Shown piece after piece: positions 16,871 to 25,849 of a stretch of 64,000 nt of DNA (within the stretch, counting starts at the first letter, position 1; every line of letters begins with the position of its first letter). The notes under the pieces are model-generated. The model worked only from the letters and a program-made list of their open reading frames with translations. It did not search any database and was not told the DNA's origin. Origin of the DNA: Pilasporangium apinafurcum (Eukaryota; Oomycota; Peronosporomycetes; Pythiales; Pythiaceae); contig BCKE01000039.1 of NCBI GenBank assembly GCA_001600495.1, positions 254,272-318,271 of the forward strand, read 5' to 3'. A program made the position numbers and the translations under genes.

Positions 16871-18862
16871 TTAGCTTCTTAACCTGATGGGATTACTCCG
16901 CCTTGAATTGAATTCATGAAACACATATTGTGTCGCTTCTTCAGCGTATTCCCGTAGTGTTGTCTCTAACTTTTCAGCAAACGGAAACGCTTGAAATTCA
17001 AGTGTATTGAAATGCGGAGCAGCCACAGACCGTTGGCCGTAGCACCACTGCCCCTTTGGGAAGTCTGGTTGACCTTCATAAATATCAATTCGATAGTCGA
17101 TGCGACTCGAGGTGGGTTTAAAGAGCAGCACATGTGTCCACACCACTGGATCCGATAGTGCATCTGCATCATCTTTCTCGGTGCCAGGCGTAATTTTCAT
17201 GCCGTCTTCGAATGGATTCGTCAAGCCATTGTAAGCCATCATTCGGCCGTGCAATTTTTTGGCGTTACGATGGAGAAACACAATCTCACCCTTTGGGTCA
17301 TGCTGCACCATCGTCATTCCACAAAACGTATCTCCTTGCAGCGCACCGGCTACGCTTGGTGGGAATTTGATCATCTCGAACGGCTGTTTCGTCTTCAGCC
17401 ACGCTAAGCGGAACAGATCTTTATCACCATGCGCTAGTTTCAAATTTTCAAAGTGATTTGGACGATGGATCGCAAAAAAGCGGACGAGCTCCAACGCAGC
17501 AGTACTCCGTCGCCGATCGATCAAAAGTTGTCCGCTTTCTTGCTCAAACATATTCACGAATGGCATATCCAGCAACTCCCATAGCAGCGATGTCTTCTTG
17601 ATGTTGAAAATAGTATTATCTGGATGCCAAAAATCCGGCCAGAAGAGCGCACCAGATTCTTGAAACTCGGGCAAATCGAATAAATAAGTTGGGTCTTTCA
17701 CTGGAACGTTATCGGCATCAAGAAAGAGCACATTCTGGAAATGGCTGTGGTAAATGGCGTGAATCTTGGTGGCGAATCCCGTTGCTCGAGGTTCATCAAT
17801 GCTACAGAACGTCACTGGGCCATACTTGGTTGCAAGCACCTCTAGGACTGGATGACTTGGATTGGTTTCATCGGTGCGGTACCAGATTTCGATGGGAAGC
17901 GTACAATTCTGCGCTCGCAGAGCTCGAATTGTCGCGAATGAACTTGGGATGAGCTTCGGGTAAACCACCATCACGATCCCTTTGTCAACAACAGACTCAC
18001 TGGTTGATTCGCTGTAATTAGCAACATGAGGCAGTGCAAATCCTGGCTGAAGTGCGATTTGGATGGCTTCATGCGCTTGGGCCGAGAATGCGCCAAAATC
18101 CCAAGCGTCTGAGCATTTGAAGTACTTGACGCCGTGGGTGATACTGTCGCAATGGCGTCGCATCACGCGAAAGAGTTCACCCGTGTCGGTATCACGCACC
18201 TCGCAATACCCGGACGCAATCGGAGCGACATATTGTGAACAGCTTCGGTCTTTTGCTGGATTTCGCAGTCCATCGGGGTCGCAATCCTCCGTCGCTCGCC
18301 ACCCGACACACTGCAGGTTGCGGATTTTGATATCACCAATAGGCAACGGCTTTACATTTCTTGCATGCTGCTCGGCTTCCCGAATTGCTGTGATATTGAC
18401 GTCGACACCACCGTCTTGTTTATTGGGCCGACTTGAAGAGCGGACGATATCCATTATGTCCTTGTGCTGCGCTTTTTCTTTGGCGATTTGTTGGATCGCG
18501 GCGACCAGCATCGCTGCTGCATCTGGTGACGCACTTGCGGTTGGAAGATCAGCTGATGCTTGTTGCTCCGACAGTTGTGGTTGCTGAAGGACATTTTCTT
18601 CCATTGGTTTCATTTCTCCAACTAATTGTTGTGTAGGGTTTCGAATACTTGGTTTCGGTGTGGCATATATTGATAAACTAAAATACCAAACCATTCCCAG
18701 GTAGAACACACCGCAACCGCACACTGCCAACCAAAACCCTCTTTTAAATGAGCGCTTGTTCGTCGTCCATCGGATTGTTCGTTGCAATTGTGGGACTTGA
18801 GCTTCCAAGCGACATTCTGCACCCCTTTCAAGCGTTTTACTACTGCTCTTGGCGCTCTCCAT
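16871..18862 (-). CDS. GT71/Mannosyl_trans3-like glycosyltransferase, copy B1
   Basis: 663 residues from an ATG at 18862. The cytosolic tail is about 40 residues, then a signal anchor (FWLAVCGCGVFYLGMVWYFSLSIY), a stem of about 110 residues rich in Ala and Gln, the cysteine-rich module (CVGWRATEDCDPDG...SGYC) and the catalytic domain (GIVMVVYPKLIPSSFATIRAL). FLDADN lies at 380-385. The family motifs WPDFW, FEQESGQLLID, HGDKDLFRLAW and FCGMTMVQHDP...FLHRN all follow. Compared with group A, it has the IPSSFATIRALRAQNCTLPIEIWYR variant shared with B2, so B1 and B2 form a pair. About 20-35 bases before the ATG the minus strand reads gcattcttcagttg, a weak Inr-like match. Confidence 0.82.
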   Translation of the reverse strand: MESAKSSSKTLERGAECRLEAQVPQLQRTIRWTTNKRSFKRGFWLAVCGCGVFYLGMVWYFSLSIYATPKPSIRNPTQQLVGEMKPMEENVLQQPQLSEQQASADLPTASASPDAAAMLVAAIQQIAKEKAQHKDIMDIVRSSSRPNKQDGGVDVNITAIREAEQHARNVKPLPIGDIKIRNLQCVGWRATEDCDPDGLRNPAKDRSCSQYVAPIASGYCEVRDTDTGELFRVMRRHCDSITHGVKYFKCSDAWDFGAFSAQAHEAIQIALQPGFALPHVANYSESTSESVVDKGIVMVVYPKLIPSSFATIRALRAQNCTLPIEIWYRTDETNPSHPVLEVLATKYGPVTFCSIDEPRATGFATKIHAIYHSHFQNVLFLDADNVPVKDPTYLFDLPEFQESGALFWPDFWHPDNTIFNIKKTSLLWELLDMPFVNMFEQESGQLLIDRRRSTAALELVRFFAIHRPNHFENLKLAHGDKDLFRLAWLKTKQPFEMIKFPPSVAGALQGDTFCGMTMVQHDPKGEIVFLHRNAKKLHGRMMAYNGLTNPFEDGMKITPGTEKDDADALSDPVVWTHVLLFKPTSSRIDYRIDIYEGQPDFPKGQWCYGQRSVAAPHFNTLEFQAFPFAEKLETTLREYAEEATQYVFHEFNSRRSNPIRLRS

Positions 18863-19499
18863 ACTATGTCACGAAGTCAACTGAAGAATGCACTTACTGA
18901 AATGTGAAGTGTGGCTTTGATATATACACCCCACCTATTGTATTTTCTTCTCGAACGAAGCGACTTAAGTTTAGTGTGGACGGCCTGGTCGGAGAACATC
19001 AACAAAGAAAGCCCAACACTTCACTGCTTGCTGTGCATAGTTTCACTTGAATGAATCCGTTAGCGCATCACTGCTTGGGTGGCTGGATCAGGAATGAGTG
19101 CACTTGTCTTCAGTATTCCGTTGGTTGCAAGCTGAAGGCGTACACAGATGGATTGCAATGATGAGGCTGACTAGGGGATGTCACAACTAACCCAGCTGGT
19201 TGGGGAGATGGGCGAAATTTCGAAAAGGCACAAGCGATACATTGTATGGCGGTCGGTCTGCCTTGGAAACAGATGGATGTACAGAGAACAGCTTATTATG
19301 TCAAGCATACCAATAGGTATCCATTATTGGGACAGACTTCTTTGCCACCATACTGTTTCGTTTCGTAGTGCTGATCTATCCGAAGAATCTTGAAAGACGT
19401 CTTCAACAGCTGGATTTCAATTGTTGCGTCTGCACTAGGATTACAATGACCACATACACATCTCGCTCAAAGTCTATTTCACCAGGTTCAGCTGTTGGA
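18863..19499. other. Intergenic upstream of B1
   Basis: No gene recognised in these ~640 bases. The first part should contain the B1 promoter on the minus strand. Confidence 0.4.
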
Positions 19500-19691
19500 C
19501 TAGTTCTTCATAAGATCGGATAGTGGCATTTCCACTGCACCAAATGAGAGTTGAACCCCACGAACTATGACCTCTGCATTAGATTGAATGTATTGAAGCT
19601 CGGTATACCACGTAGTTTTGGAAGCTGCGTTGATTTGCAGATGTTTCTCAATACACTTTTCAAGTGCAGCTGAGTCACTAGTTCCATAAAA
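19500..19691 (-). pseudogene. Unrecognised coding-like fragment
   Basis: A 63-residue frame on the minus strand, bounded by stop codons and lacking an ATG start, has protein-like composition (for example LEKCIEKHLQINAASKTTWY and GVQLSFGAVEMPLSDLM). I cannot name a family. It could be the last exon of a lost gene or a chance frame. It sits in the gap between B1 and B2, where a stray gene fragment would be expected to decay. Confidence 0.3.
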
Positions 19692-19866
19692 CTACAGCGT
19701 TGAAATGACGCTACTCTTCAAGATGCTCACTTAATTACTTCGGGAAACCCTAGTAAATTCATAACCTCGGAGCCACAGTATGGTACCAACAGCTGTAATT
19801 TGCATCCAAATGATCAATCGTGAGCAACCAGGTTTTCATCACACTCAGTCTGAACTTCTTGAACTT

Positions 19867-21708
19867 TCACGTGTTGTCGCGAGTAAATTTATCCAAAAAT
19901 CGAACGGCTTCGCTCGCAAACTTCCGCAGCGAAATTTCAATGGACCCAAACGGCATATCTTCAAATAACAATGTTTCAAAATGCGCTGCTGGAATGAATC
20001 GTTTCCCATAGCACCATTGTCCTTCTGGAAAGTCTGGAGCACCTTCATAAATGTCAATCCGGTAATGTGTGAGACGTTCCGTCGGTTTGAATACCAGCAA
20101 ATGGGTCCAAATTTCAGGATCAGCTGGCTCATCGTTTGCGTCTTCACTAGGAGGAATCATCACTTCTTCTCCCTGCAGCGTCCGGCCGAGCAGTTTCTTG
20201 GCGTTGCGATGCAGGAATAGGATCTCACCATTTGGATCGTATTGCACCATCGTCATCCCGCAAAAAGTCTGATTCGTATGCAAACCCGCTACACCTGGCG
20301 GATGACTAACCATATAAAATGGTTGCTTTGCTTTGAGCCACGCCAAGCGGAAAAGATCCTTATCTCCATGCACTAATTTAAATTTGACCAAATGGTTTGG
20401 CTGATGTGAAGCATAGAAGCGTACCAATTCCAGCGAGACTGCACTTCTCCTCCTATCAATCAGTAGTTGACCACTTTCCTGTTCAAACATTTTGACAAAT
20501 TGCAGATCCACGAGCTCCCACAATAACGAACGCCCGTGAATATTGAAAATCGTATGGCCAGGATGCCAAAAATCAGGCCAGAACAACGCACCGGTATCAC
20601 GAAACTCTGGAAGATCAAATAAATAAGTTGGGTCCTTTACAGGGATATTATCCGAGTCCAGAAAGAGCACGTTATGGAACTGGCTGTGATAAATCGCATA
20701 GATCTTCGTGGCAAACCCCGTGGCACGCTGCTCATCAATAGTGCGAAAAATCAATGGGCCTAATGCATCCATTAGAGCAGTGAGAGCGGATTGCTGGTAT
20801 TTGGTTTCATCGGAACGATACCAGATTTCGATCGGTAGCGTGCAATTCTGCGCTCGCAGCACACTAATCGTGGCGTAAGTGCTTGGGATTAACTTCGGAT
20901 AAATCACCATCACAATACCTTTCTCCAGATTTATCCCACTGCTATCACTTTGACTCCTCAGCCATCCACTTTTTGCAGTTCCTGTATTAGGCAGAGCAAA
21001 CCCTGGTTGTCGAGCTGCATCGATCACCTGCTGTGACTCAAGAGCAAAAGTCGCAAAATCCCACGCCTCAAAGCACCGAAACATTGCATCAGGCTTTGTA
21101 CTGTCGCAATGGCGCAGCATCACGCGGAATCGCTCACCCGTATCTCTGTCCTGGATCTCGCAGTACCCGGACTCATTCGGTGGGATGATCCGCGTGCAGC
21201 TCTGGTCGTTCGCGGGGTTCCGTTGTCCGTAAGGATCGCAATTTTCAGTTGATCGCCAGCCGATACAACGAAAGCGCCGCTTCCTCGTCTCGCCCATGGG
21301 CAATGGCTTCACTTTTCTCGCGTGCGCTTCCGCATTGATGACAGCATCTCTGTTGACAGTGCTTTTTAGCAAATTGTCGTTCTTAGTTGCGTGCTTCTTC
21401 AGCGAAAGTACCTGTTGAGCAGCTTGCATGGCAGACAGAATCGCTGTGTCAGTATCAACGTCCTTAGCATCTGGTTGTCCGTCGTGGAAGCGAAGCATGA
21501 TTGTATCTTCTTGGGCCATATCATCATGCTTTGTGCGAACAACCTTTGATAATGAGGTCGGTAGATGCCATATTGAAGCGGAAAACCGCCAGACAATCCA
21601 CAGATACAGGACACCACAGACGCAGATGACCATCCAGAGCATCTGGGTGAGTGTTGGACGTCTCCTCCATGTTCTTCGATGCTGTGGAGACATCAAGCGG
21701 TAGTTCAT
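19867..21708 (-). CDS. GT71/Mannosyl_trans3-like glycosyltransferase, copy B2
   Basis: The open frame reaches TTG at 21750; the first ATG (21708) gives 613 residues and a normal cytosolic tail. The signal anchor is LTQMLWMVICVCGVLYLWIVW. A stem with a short helix follows, then the cysteine-rich module (CIGWRSTENCDPYG...SGYC), then GIVMVIYPKLIPSTYATISVL. The DxD-type motif is FLDSDN at 349-354, a conservative A-to-S change also found in C2. WPDFWHPGHTIFNIH, FEQESGQLLID, HGDKDLFRLAW and FCGMTMVQYDP...FLHRN are intact. It pairs with B1. The Fanzor remnant at 21840-22160 begins about 130 bases upstream of its ATG, so the promoter may have been disturbed. Confidence 0.82.
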   Translation of the reverse strand: MNYRLMSPQHRRTWRRRPTLTQMLWMVICVCGVLYLWIVWRFSASIWHLPTSLSKVVRTKHDDMAQEDTIMLRFHDGQPDAKDVDTDTAILSAMQAAQQVLSLKKHATKNDNLLKSTVNRDAVINAEAHARKVKPLPMGETRKRRFRCIGWRSTENCDPYGQRNPANDQSCTRIIPPNESGYCEIQDRDTGERFRVMLRHCDSTKPDAMFRCFEAWDFATFALESQQVIDAARQPGFALPNTGTAKSGWLRSQSDSSGINLEKGIVMVIYPKLIPSTYATISVLRAQNCTLPIEIWYRSDETKYQQSALTALMDALGPLIFRTIDEQRATGFATKIYAIYHSQFHNVLFLDSDNIPVKDPTYLFDLPEFRDTGALFWPDFWHPGHTIFNIHGRSLLWELVDLQFVKMFEQESGQLLIDRRRSAVSLELVRFYASHQPNHLVKFKLVHGDKDLFRLAWLKAKQPFYMVSHPPGVAGLHTNQTFCGMTMVQYDPNGEILFLHRNAKKLLGRTLQGEEVMIPPSEDANDEPADPEIWTHLLVFKPTERLTHYRIDIYEGAPDFPEGQWCYGKRFIPAAHFETLLFEDMPFGSIEISLRKFASEAVRFLDKFTRDNT

Positions 21709-21839
21709 TTGCGCGTGTTGCGCGGAATGCAAATCTGCATATTTAATCAAGTTAATGATTCAGTAGCATAGTAGATGTTACTAATAAAGTATACTTAAAC
21801 AAATAAGATAAAAAATGATAAAAGTTTACCTTAATCTCA

Positions 21840-22160
21840 CAAAAATCATACGATACCAATTGATGCGAGTACCTCAGGGAGGGACTCCTGTTTTTTGTTC
21901 GAGTCCAACTTGACCAGCAAAAGCTACTTAAGACCAGACAACTGTGGAGTTGATATCTCCGACACCTAGATTCTGACAACAAGACTTTACTGTATAGTCT
22001 TCGTCACACTCTATCACGCATCTTCCAGTTCTTTCCATCTTACACTTCAGTAGCTTCTTGAACTTGTAATCAGACTATGTGAGGATTGCTCTTTACACCT
22101 TGTTTGAAATGCTGTTTTGCTTGAACGTTATCTTTGAAGCCCCAAAGGATAGAAGAAGGC
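21840..22160 (-). pseudogene. Fanzor remnant copy 2, C-terminal part
   Basis: The minus strand reads GLLLSFGASKITFKQNSISN, then stops, then SDYKFKKLLKCKMERTGR and VIECDEDYTVKSCCQNLG. These are RuvC-II to zinc-finger landmarks of the TnpB/Fanzor family. The zinc-finger and last RuvC aspartate are removed by a deletion just after KSC. The same deletion junction occurs in the copy at 59945-60420, so the two share a deleted ancestor. The conserved 3' tail follows at 21840-21990. The rest of this copy lies inverted at 22500-22740. Confidence 0.7.
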
Positions 22161-22499
22161 CTCATGGAGTCATGACCATGCCACAATTTCTACCTGTCGA
22201 TTACTCTGAGCGCCTCGAGGATGTTTGCGATGATCGATGATTATGATGGCACGTGGAGTCTGAGATGGGTGGTACAAAAGCAGATATCACTCAGCTTCCC
22301 GTGCTAGCAACGCTATTAGAAGATTTTGGACCCATTTCTTTGCATGGAATCGCTAACAATGCAGTCACTGGCTTCAACTCGAAAGTTTATGCAATTGCGC
22401 ACACAAAACTTACCAACGTGCTGTTCTTGGATGCTAATAACGTTCCAGTGAAGAACCCGACGTACCTCTTCCAATCGCGAGCTTTTCTGGAGAACGGTC
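22161..22499 (+). pseudogene. GT71-like pseudogene, middle segment (inverted)
   Basis: Bases 22167-22250 match A1 at about 8628-8710 (MTMPQFLPVDYSERLE), then jump to A1 9243-9490 (ESEMGGTKADITQLPVLATL onward), showing an internal deletion of about 540 bases. The DxD-like motif reads FLDANN rather than FLDADN. Near FLENG the sequence changes to Fanzor sequence. This segment and the adjoining Fanzor piece lie in the opposite orientation to the N-terminal piece at 22745-23130. Confidence 0.85.
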
Positions 22500-22740
22500 G
22501 ACTTTTTCCCATGAGTAACCCATATTTCCATACCTCTAGAGACTCTTACTTTGTTTTTGAACTTTCAATTGACAAGTTTCATCTGCAAGTATGAAGATCT
22601 ATGGCGATCATGGATTTCAGGTGCAAGACAATATCTGTATGAAAAGTTGATTGTGTTTTTGCACCGAATTTTCCGACGGATGAAGGCGATAATGTCAGAC
22701 ATGCATCACAAAGTCTCCAAGTGGTTGTCGGATAGTTATT
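22500..22740 (+). pseudogene. Fanzor remnant copy 2, middle part (inverted)
   Basis: The plus strand reads DKFHLQV, a stop-ridden stretch, and then RRMKAIMSDMHHKVSKWLSD, the helix before the RuvC-II strand in this family (compare MVKDLHHKVSSWLSKNY at 63.4 kb). The left part matches the minus strand at 60240-60420 closely (gacaagtttcatctgcaa). Its natural continuation is on the minus strand at 22160, which shows an inversion. Confidence 0.65.
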
Positions 22741-22744
22741 ATGG

Positions 22745-23130
22745 AGTGGACAGACACCAGATAATGAAACTGATGGAGTAGATGCCAGTGCCGATAAAGA
22801 GCAACATGAGTTTGATGCGAGGCAAAGAAGACCGAGGCGATGTATGCTGATAGTAGGTCATACTAGATGAGCCTTCTTTGCAAAGCGACTGCATGGGTGA
22901 ATTGCAGTAGCGTAATTGTGGAAATGAACAGCAGAGCGAAAAGAAATTATTTTCCAATGATACTGGATTATCTCATGCTGCAAATAGTAGAGGATGGTGA
23001 AGAATCAGATATTTTTCTTTTGAGCTCATTGATGAGTACATAACCACAAAAGTAAATACCATCCACTTTGTTACATGTCATTCAGATAGAATTCGACCTA
23101 TGCCGCGACTTTTGTGATTTCGAGTCACAC
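22745..23130 (-). pseudogene. GT71-like pseudogene, promoter and N-terminus
   Basis: The minus strand is nearly identical to A1 from about 8225 (promoter) to about 8612, including the Inr-like element and the signal anchor (IKLMLLFIGTGIYSISFIIW). It breaks at CLST, exactly where the middle segment (22161-22499) would continue if flipped. Few substitutions separate it from A1, so the duplication is recent. Confidence 0.85.
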
Positions 23131-23185
23131 AGTGAAATACAGTTGTACAATCAAAGTGGATGTCAATCCAATGGATACGTTCGGC

Positions 23186-23211
23186 ACAGACAAACAGACA
23201 GACAGACAGAA
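23186..23211 (+). repeat. Short ACAG/CAGA microsatellite
   Basis: About six imperfect copies of the tetranucleotide (cagacaaacagacagacaga) lie 100 bases before the C1 start codon. Confidence 0.7.
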
Positions 23212-23311
23212 GCTTTCGTCAGTTATCACGCAAGCACTGAAAAGCTATAGCAAAATACTTCAGATCAGAAAAATCTGTCCAACTGCCACATCAATACTGT
23301 AGCTGCTCACA

Positions 23312-25441
23312 ATGCAACGCATAGCACGATGGAAATGCGGTTTCATCATCTGTCTAGCTGTCTATGGGATCGCGCTTGTGACTTATCTGAAAATCGGATT
23401 GCAGCCTTCAACAGCATACTCGAAAGAGAACAATCTTCGCAGAGACGCACAAGTAGCGGTCGTAATTCCATTCGGATGGAAAGAGCGCATGATACGAGAA
23501 GAGCCACCAAAGCAGCAGGCTGTTGATCCATCAATCACGCCAGCACTGCAACAGCCTGCTCTCTCATCCTCATCGCAGGAACACGACGACGAATCAGCTT
23601 TATTATCAAAGGAGACAATTCCTTCAGGTACGCAGGAGGCAAGCACAACACCGTCAATGACTCCTAAAGAGCAGGTATCAACGCCAGTGACGACCATTCC
23701 GACCTTGACTCGTTTTGAGTCATTATCTATCTCTGGGGTAACCACTACTGGAGGCAAACAAGTCATGACGATGCCGCTGCAAGACAAACTCAATGAGATG
23801 ATGGCCAAAAAAGCAGAGCGAGAGAATGCCAAGCAGACCGAGAAGAATCATGATTTGGATGCTGCGATCACAGCGATGCAGAATGACAGTAGTCGGTCCA
23901 CATGGTCCATAGAGGACCATCGTCATGAAATGGAGCGACTACAAGCAGTACGTGAACAATCCGAAAAAGAAGCCAAGCGATTGCAAAACGAGTTGGATGC
24001 AGTGGTCCAGCTTTACGAAGAGGAAACTGCAGCGCTTGAAAGTAAATTAGCGTTGAAAATACCAGATCTGCGGAAAGAGAGTTCCCATCGAATAGATCGT
24101 AAACTCGAATGTGTTGGCTGGAAACAGACCTGTGATTGTGATCCGTACGGAAAACGCGAGCCGAAACAGGATAAAACATGCCACCAACTGATCAGTGGCG
24201 GTGTCTCTGGCTATTGTGAGGTGCGTGACCCAGAGACTGACGAGCATTTCCGAGTTATGCAGCTCAACTGTTCTAGTGTGCGTGGTCACGTCAAATTTTC
24301 CTGTGATGCAGCGGTAAATTTCGCAAATTTTGCGGTACGCATGGACAAAATTGTGGAGGATGCGCAGAACGCTTCGCTTACTGAATCACTTGCAGGTAAT
24401 AATGGCACTGGTGATGGGATCGTGATGGTGGTCTATCCAAAGCTGATGACCAGTGCCTATGCTACCATTCGTGCACTTCGATCATACAACTGCACACTTC
24501 CCATTGAGATTTGGACGCTCGATTTTGAGTTTAAATGGGCATCAAAGGCGAAAACCATCTTGAACGAGCTGGAGACAAGTCTTGGTCCGATTTCACGGCG
24601 ATCTATCAAAGATTTAAAGGTTCAGGGGTTTGCAACCAAGATCCACGCTATTATCAACAGCCAGTTCGAGAATGTACTCTTCTTGGATGCCGATAATGTG
24701 CCTGTGCGGGACCCAACCAGTTTGTTCCGATCCAAAGAGTTCCAAAACAACAGTGCGATCTTCTGGCCAGATTTTTGGCATCCAAAGAACACGATTTTCA
24801 ATATCCACGAGCATTCCTTGCTTTGGCAATTGGTCGATATGGAGCCTATCGATATGTTTGAGCAAGAAAGCGGGCAAATCATGATTAATCGAAAGAAAAG
24901 CGCAGTGGCATTGGAATTATTGCGCTTTTTCGCCACGCACAAGCCCAACCATTTCGATACGATGATCCTTGCGCATGGTGATAAAGATTTGTTCCGTTTG
25001 GCGTGGCTGAAGACCGAGACGCCCTTTCATATGATTCCATTCCCACCTGGGGCGGCAGGAACAGTAAGAAACAACAAATTCTGCGGTATGACGATGGTGC
25101 AATACGATCCTGATGGGTCTGTGCTCTTCCTACATCGCAATGCCAAGAAATTGTACGGCAATGCTCGGAGCATGGATCAAAGCTTTTGGACACATCTCCA
25201 ATCATTCAAGTGGGGAACAGACCTCCAAGATGATAACATGATGAGTTATGAAGAAATGAAAGAGAAGTACATCGTCGGTATTCAGTCGAGTGGACCCACA
25301 TTTTCGGCGCTCAAGTCCTGCTATGGTGCGGAAAGCAAAGCTATACAGCATTTCCAGCTCACAGTCTGGGAGGACTTACCCTTTCCCAATATTGAAAATG
25401 AGATCATACAATACGCTCATGATGCTGCACTACTCAGCTAA
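23312..25441 (+). CDS. GT71/Mannosyl_trans3-like glycosyltransferase, copy C1 with coiled-coil stem
   Basis: 709 residues. A very short tail and signal anchor (CGFIICLAVYGIALVTYLKIG) are followed by a disordered Ser/Thr/Pro-rich stem and a long charged helix (about 195-255: STWSIEDHRHEMERLQAVRE...LYEEETAALESKLA) that should form a coiled coil. Then come the cysteine-rich module (CVGWKQTCDCDPYG...SGYC) and the catalytic domain (GIVMVVYPKLMTSAYATIRAL), with FLDADN at 457-462, WPDFW, FEQESGQIMIN, HGDKDLFRLAW and FCGMTMVQYDPDG...FLHRN. The helical stem is shared only with C2 and C3 and may mediate oligomerisation or Golgi retention (inference). The three C genes lie head to tail. Confidence 0.82.
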   Translation: MQRIARWKCGFIICLAVYGIALVTYLKIGLQPSTAYSKENNLRRDAQVAVVIPFGWKERMIREEPPKQQAVDPSITPALQQPALSSSSQEHDDESALLSKETIPSGTQEASTTPSMTPKEQVSTPVTTIPTLTRFESLSISGVTTTGGKQVMTMPLQDKLNEMMAKKAERENAKQTEKNHDLDAAITAMQNDSSRSTWSIEDHRHEMERLQAVREQSEKEAKRLQNELDAVVQLYEEETAALESKLALKIPDLRKESSHRIDRKLECVGWKQTCDCDPYGKREPKQDKTCHQLISGGVSGYCEVRDPETDEHFRVMQLNCSSVRGHVKFSCDAAVNFANFAVRMDKIVEDAQNASLTESLAGNNGTGDGIVMVVYPKLMTSAYATIRALRSYNCTLPIEIWTLDFEFKWASKAKTILNELETSLGPISRRSIKDLKVQGFATKIHAIINSQFENVLFLDADNVPVRDPTSLFRSKEFQNNSAIFWPDFWHPKNTIFNIHEHSLLWQLVDMEPIDMFEQESGQIMINRKKSAVALELLRFFATHKPNHFDTMILAHGDKDLFRLAWLKTETPFHMIPFPPGAAGTVRNNKFCGMTMVQYDPDGSVLFLHRNAKKLYGNARSMDQSFWTHLQSFKWGTDLQDDNMMSYEEMKEKYIVGIQSSGPTFSALKSCYGAESKAIQHFQLTVWEDLPFPNIENEIIQYAHDAALLS

Positions 25442-25849
25442 GAAAGGTTTGGAAAACGAGTAGAGAGACGTAATATATGTGTAGACTATACAAATCAAAC
25501 CACGCACTAGTAGACAAAATGAAATGAATGCCGACAGATCCATGGAGCAGCAAGATCTTCTTGGATCACACAAAGACCCAACATTTCCTTATTTATGAAT
25601 AAATACCGTATTTAATTATTTTGTGTCCAACATGTTTGACTACCGCCAATCCTTGTTCGGAGTTACAGCCCTACACCTAAAAAGTCGATTATTAAATTAA
25701 AGATATTATCAATTGAACTGGAGAGCATGTGTCGTCACTACCTCTTCCACTCCCTAAATGGATGAGCGAGGAATTACCGCACCCGCGCGGATAGATCAGC
25801 AGCATTTCTCGGATCATATTGTACAAGGCATATCCGCTAGTGTCGGGAA
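25442..25849. other. Intergenic between C1 and C2
   Basis: 408 AT-rich bases with no gene. Should contain the C1 3' end and the C2 promoter. Confidence 0.45.

Noticed and set aside
18063-18587. 174-residue plus-strand ORF
   Set aside because: Antisense shadow of the B1 glycosyltransferase with no domain.
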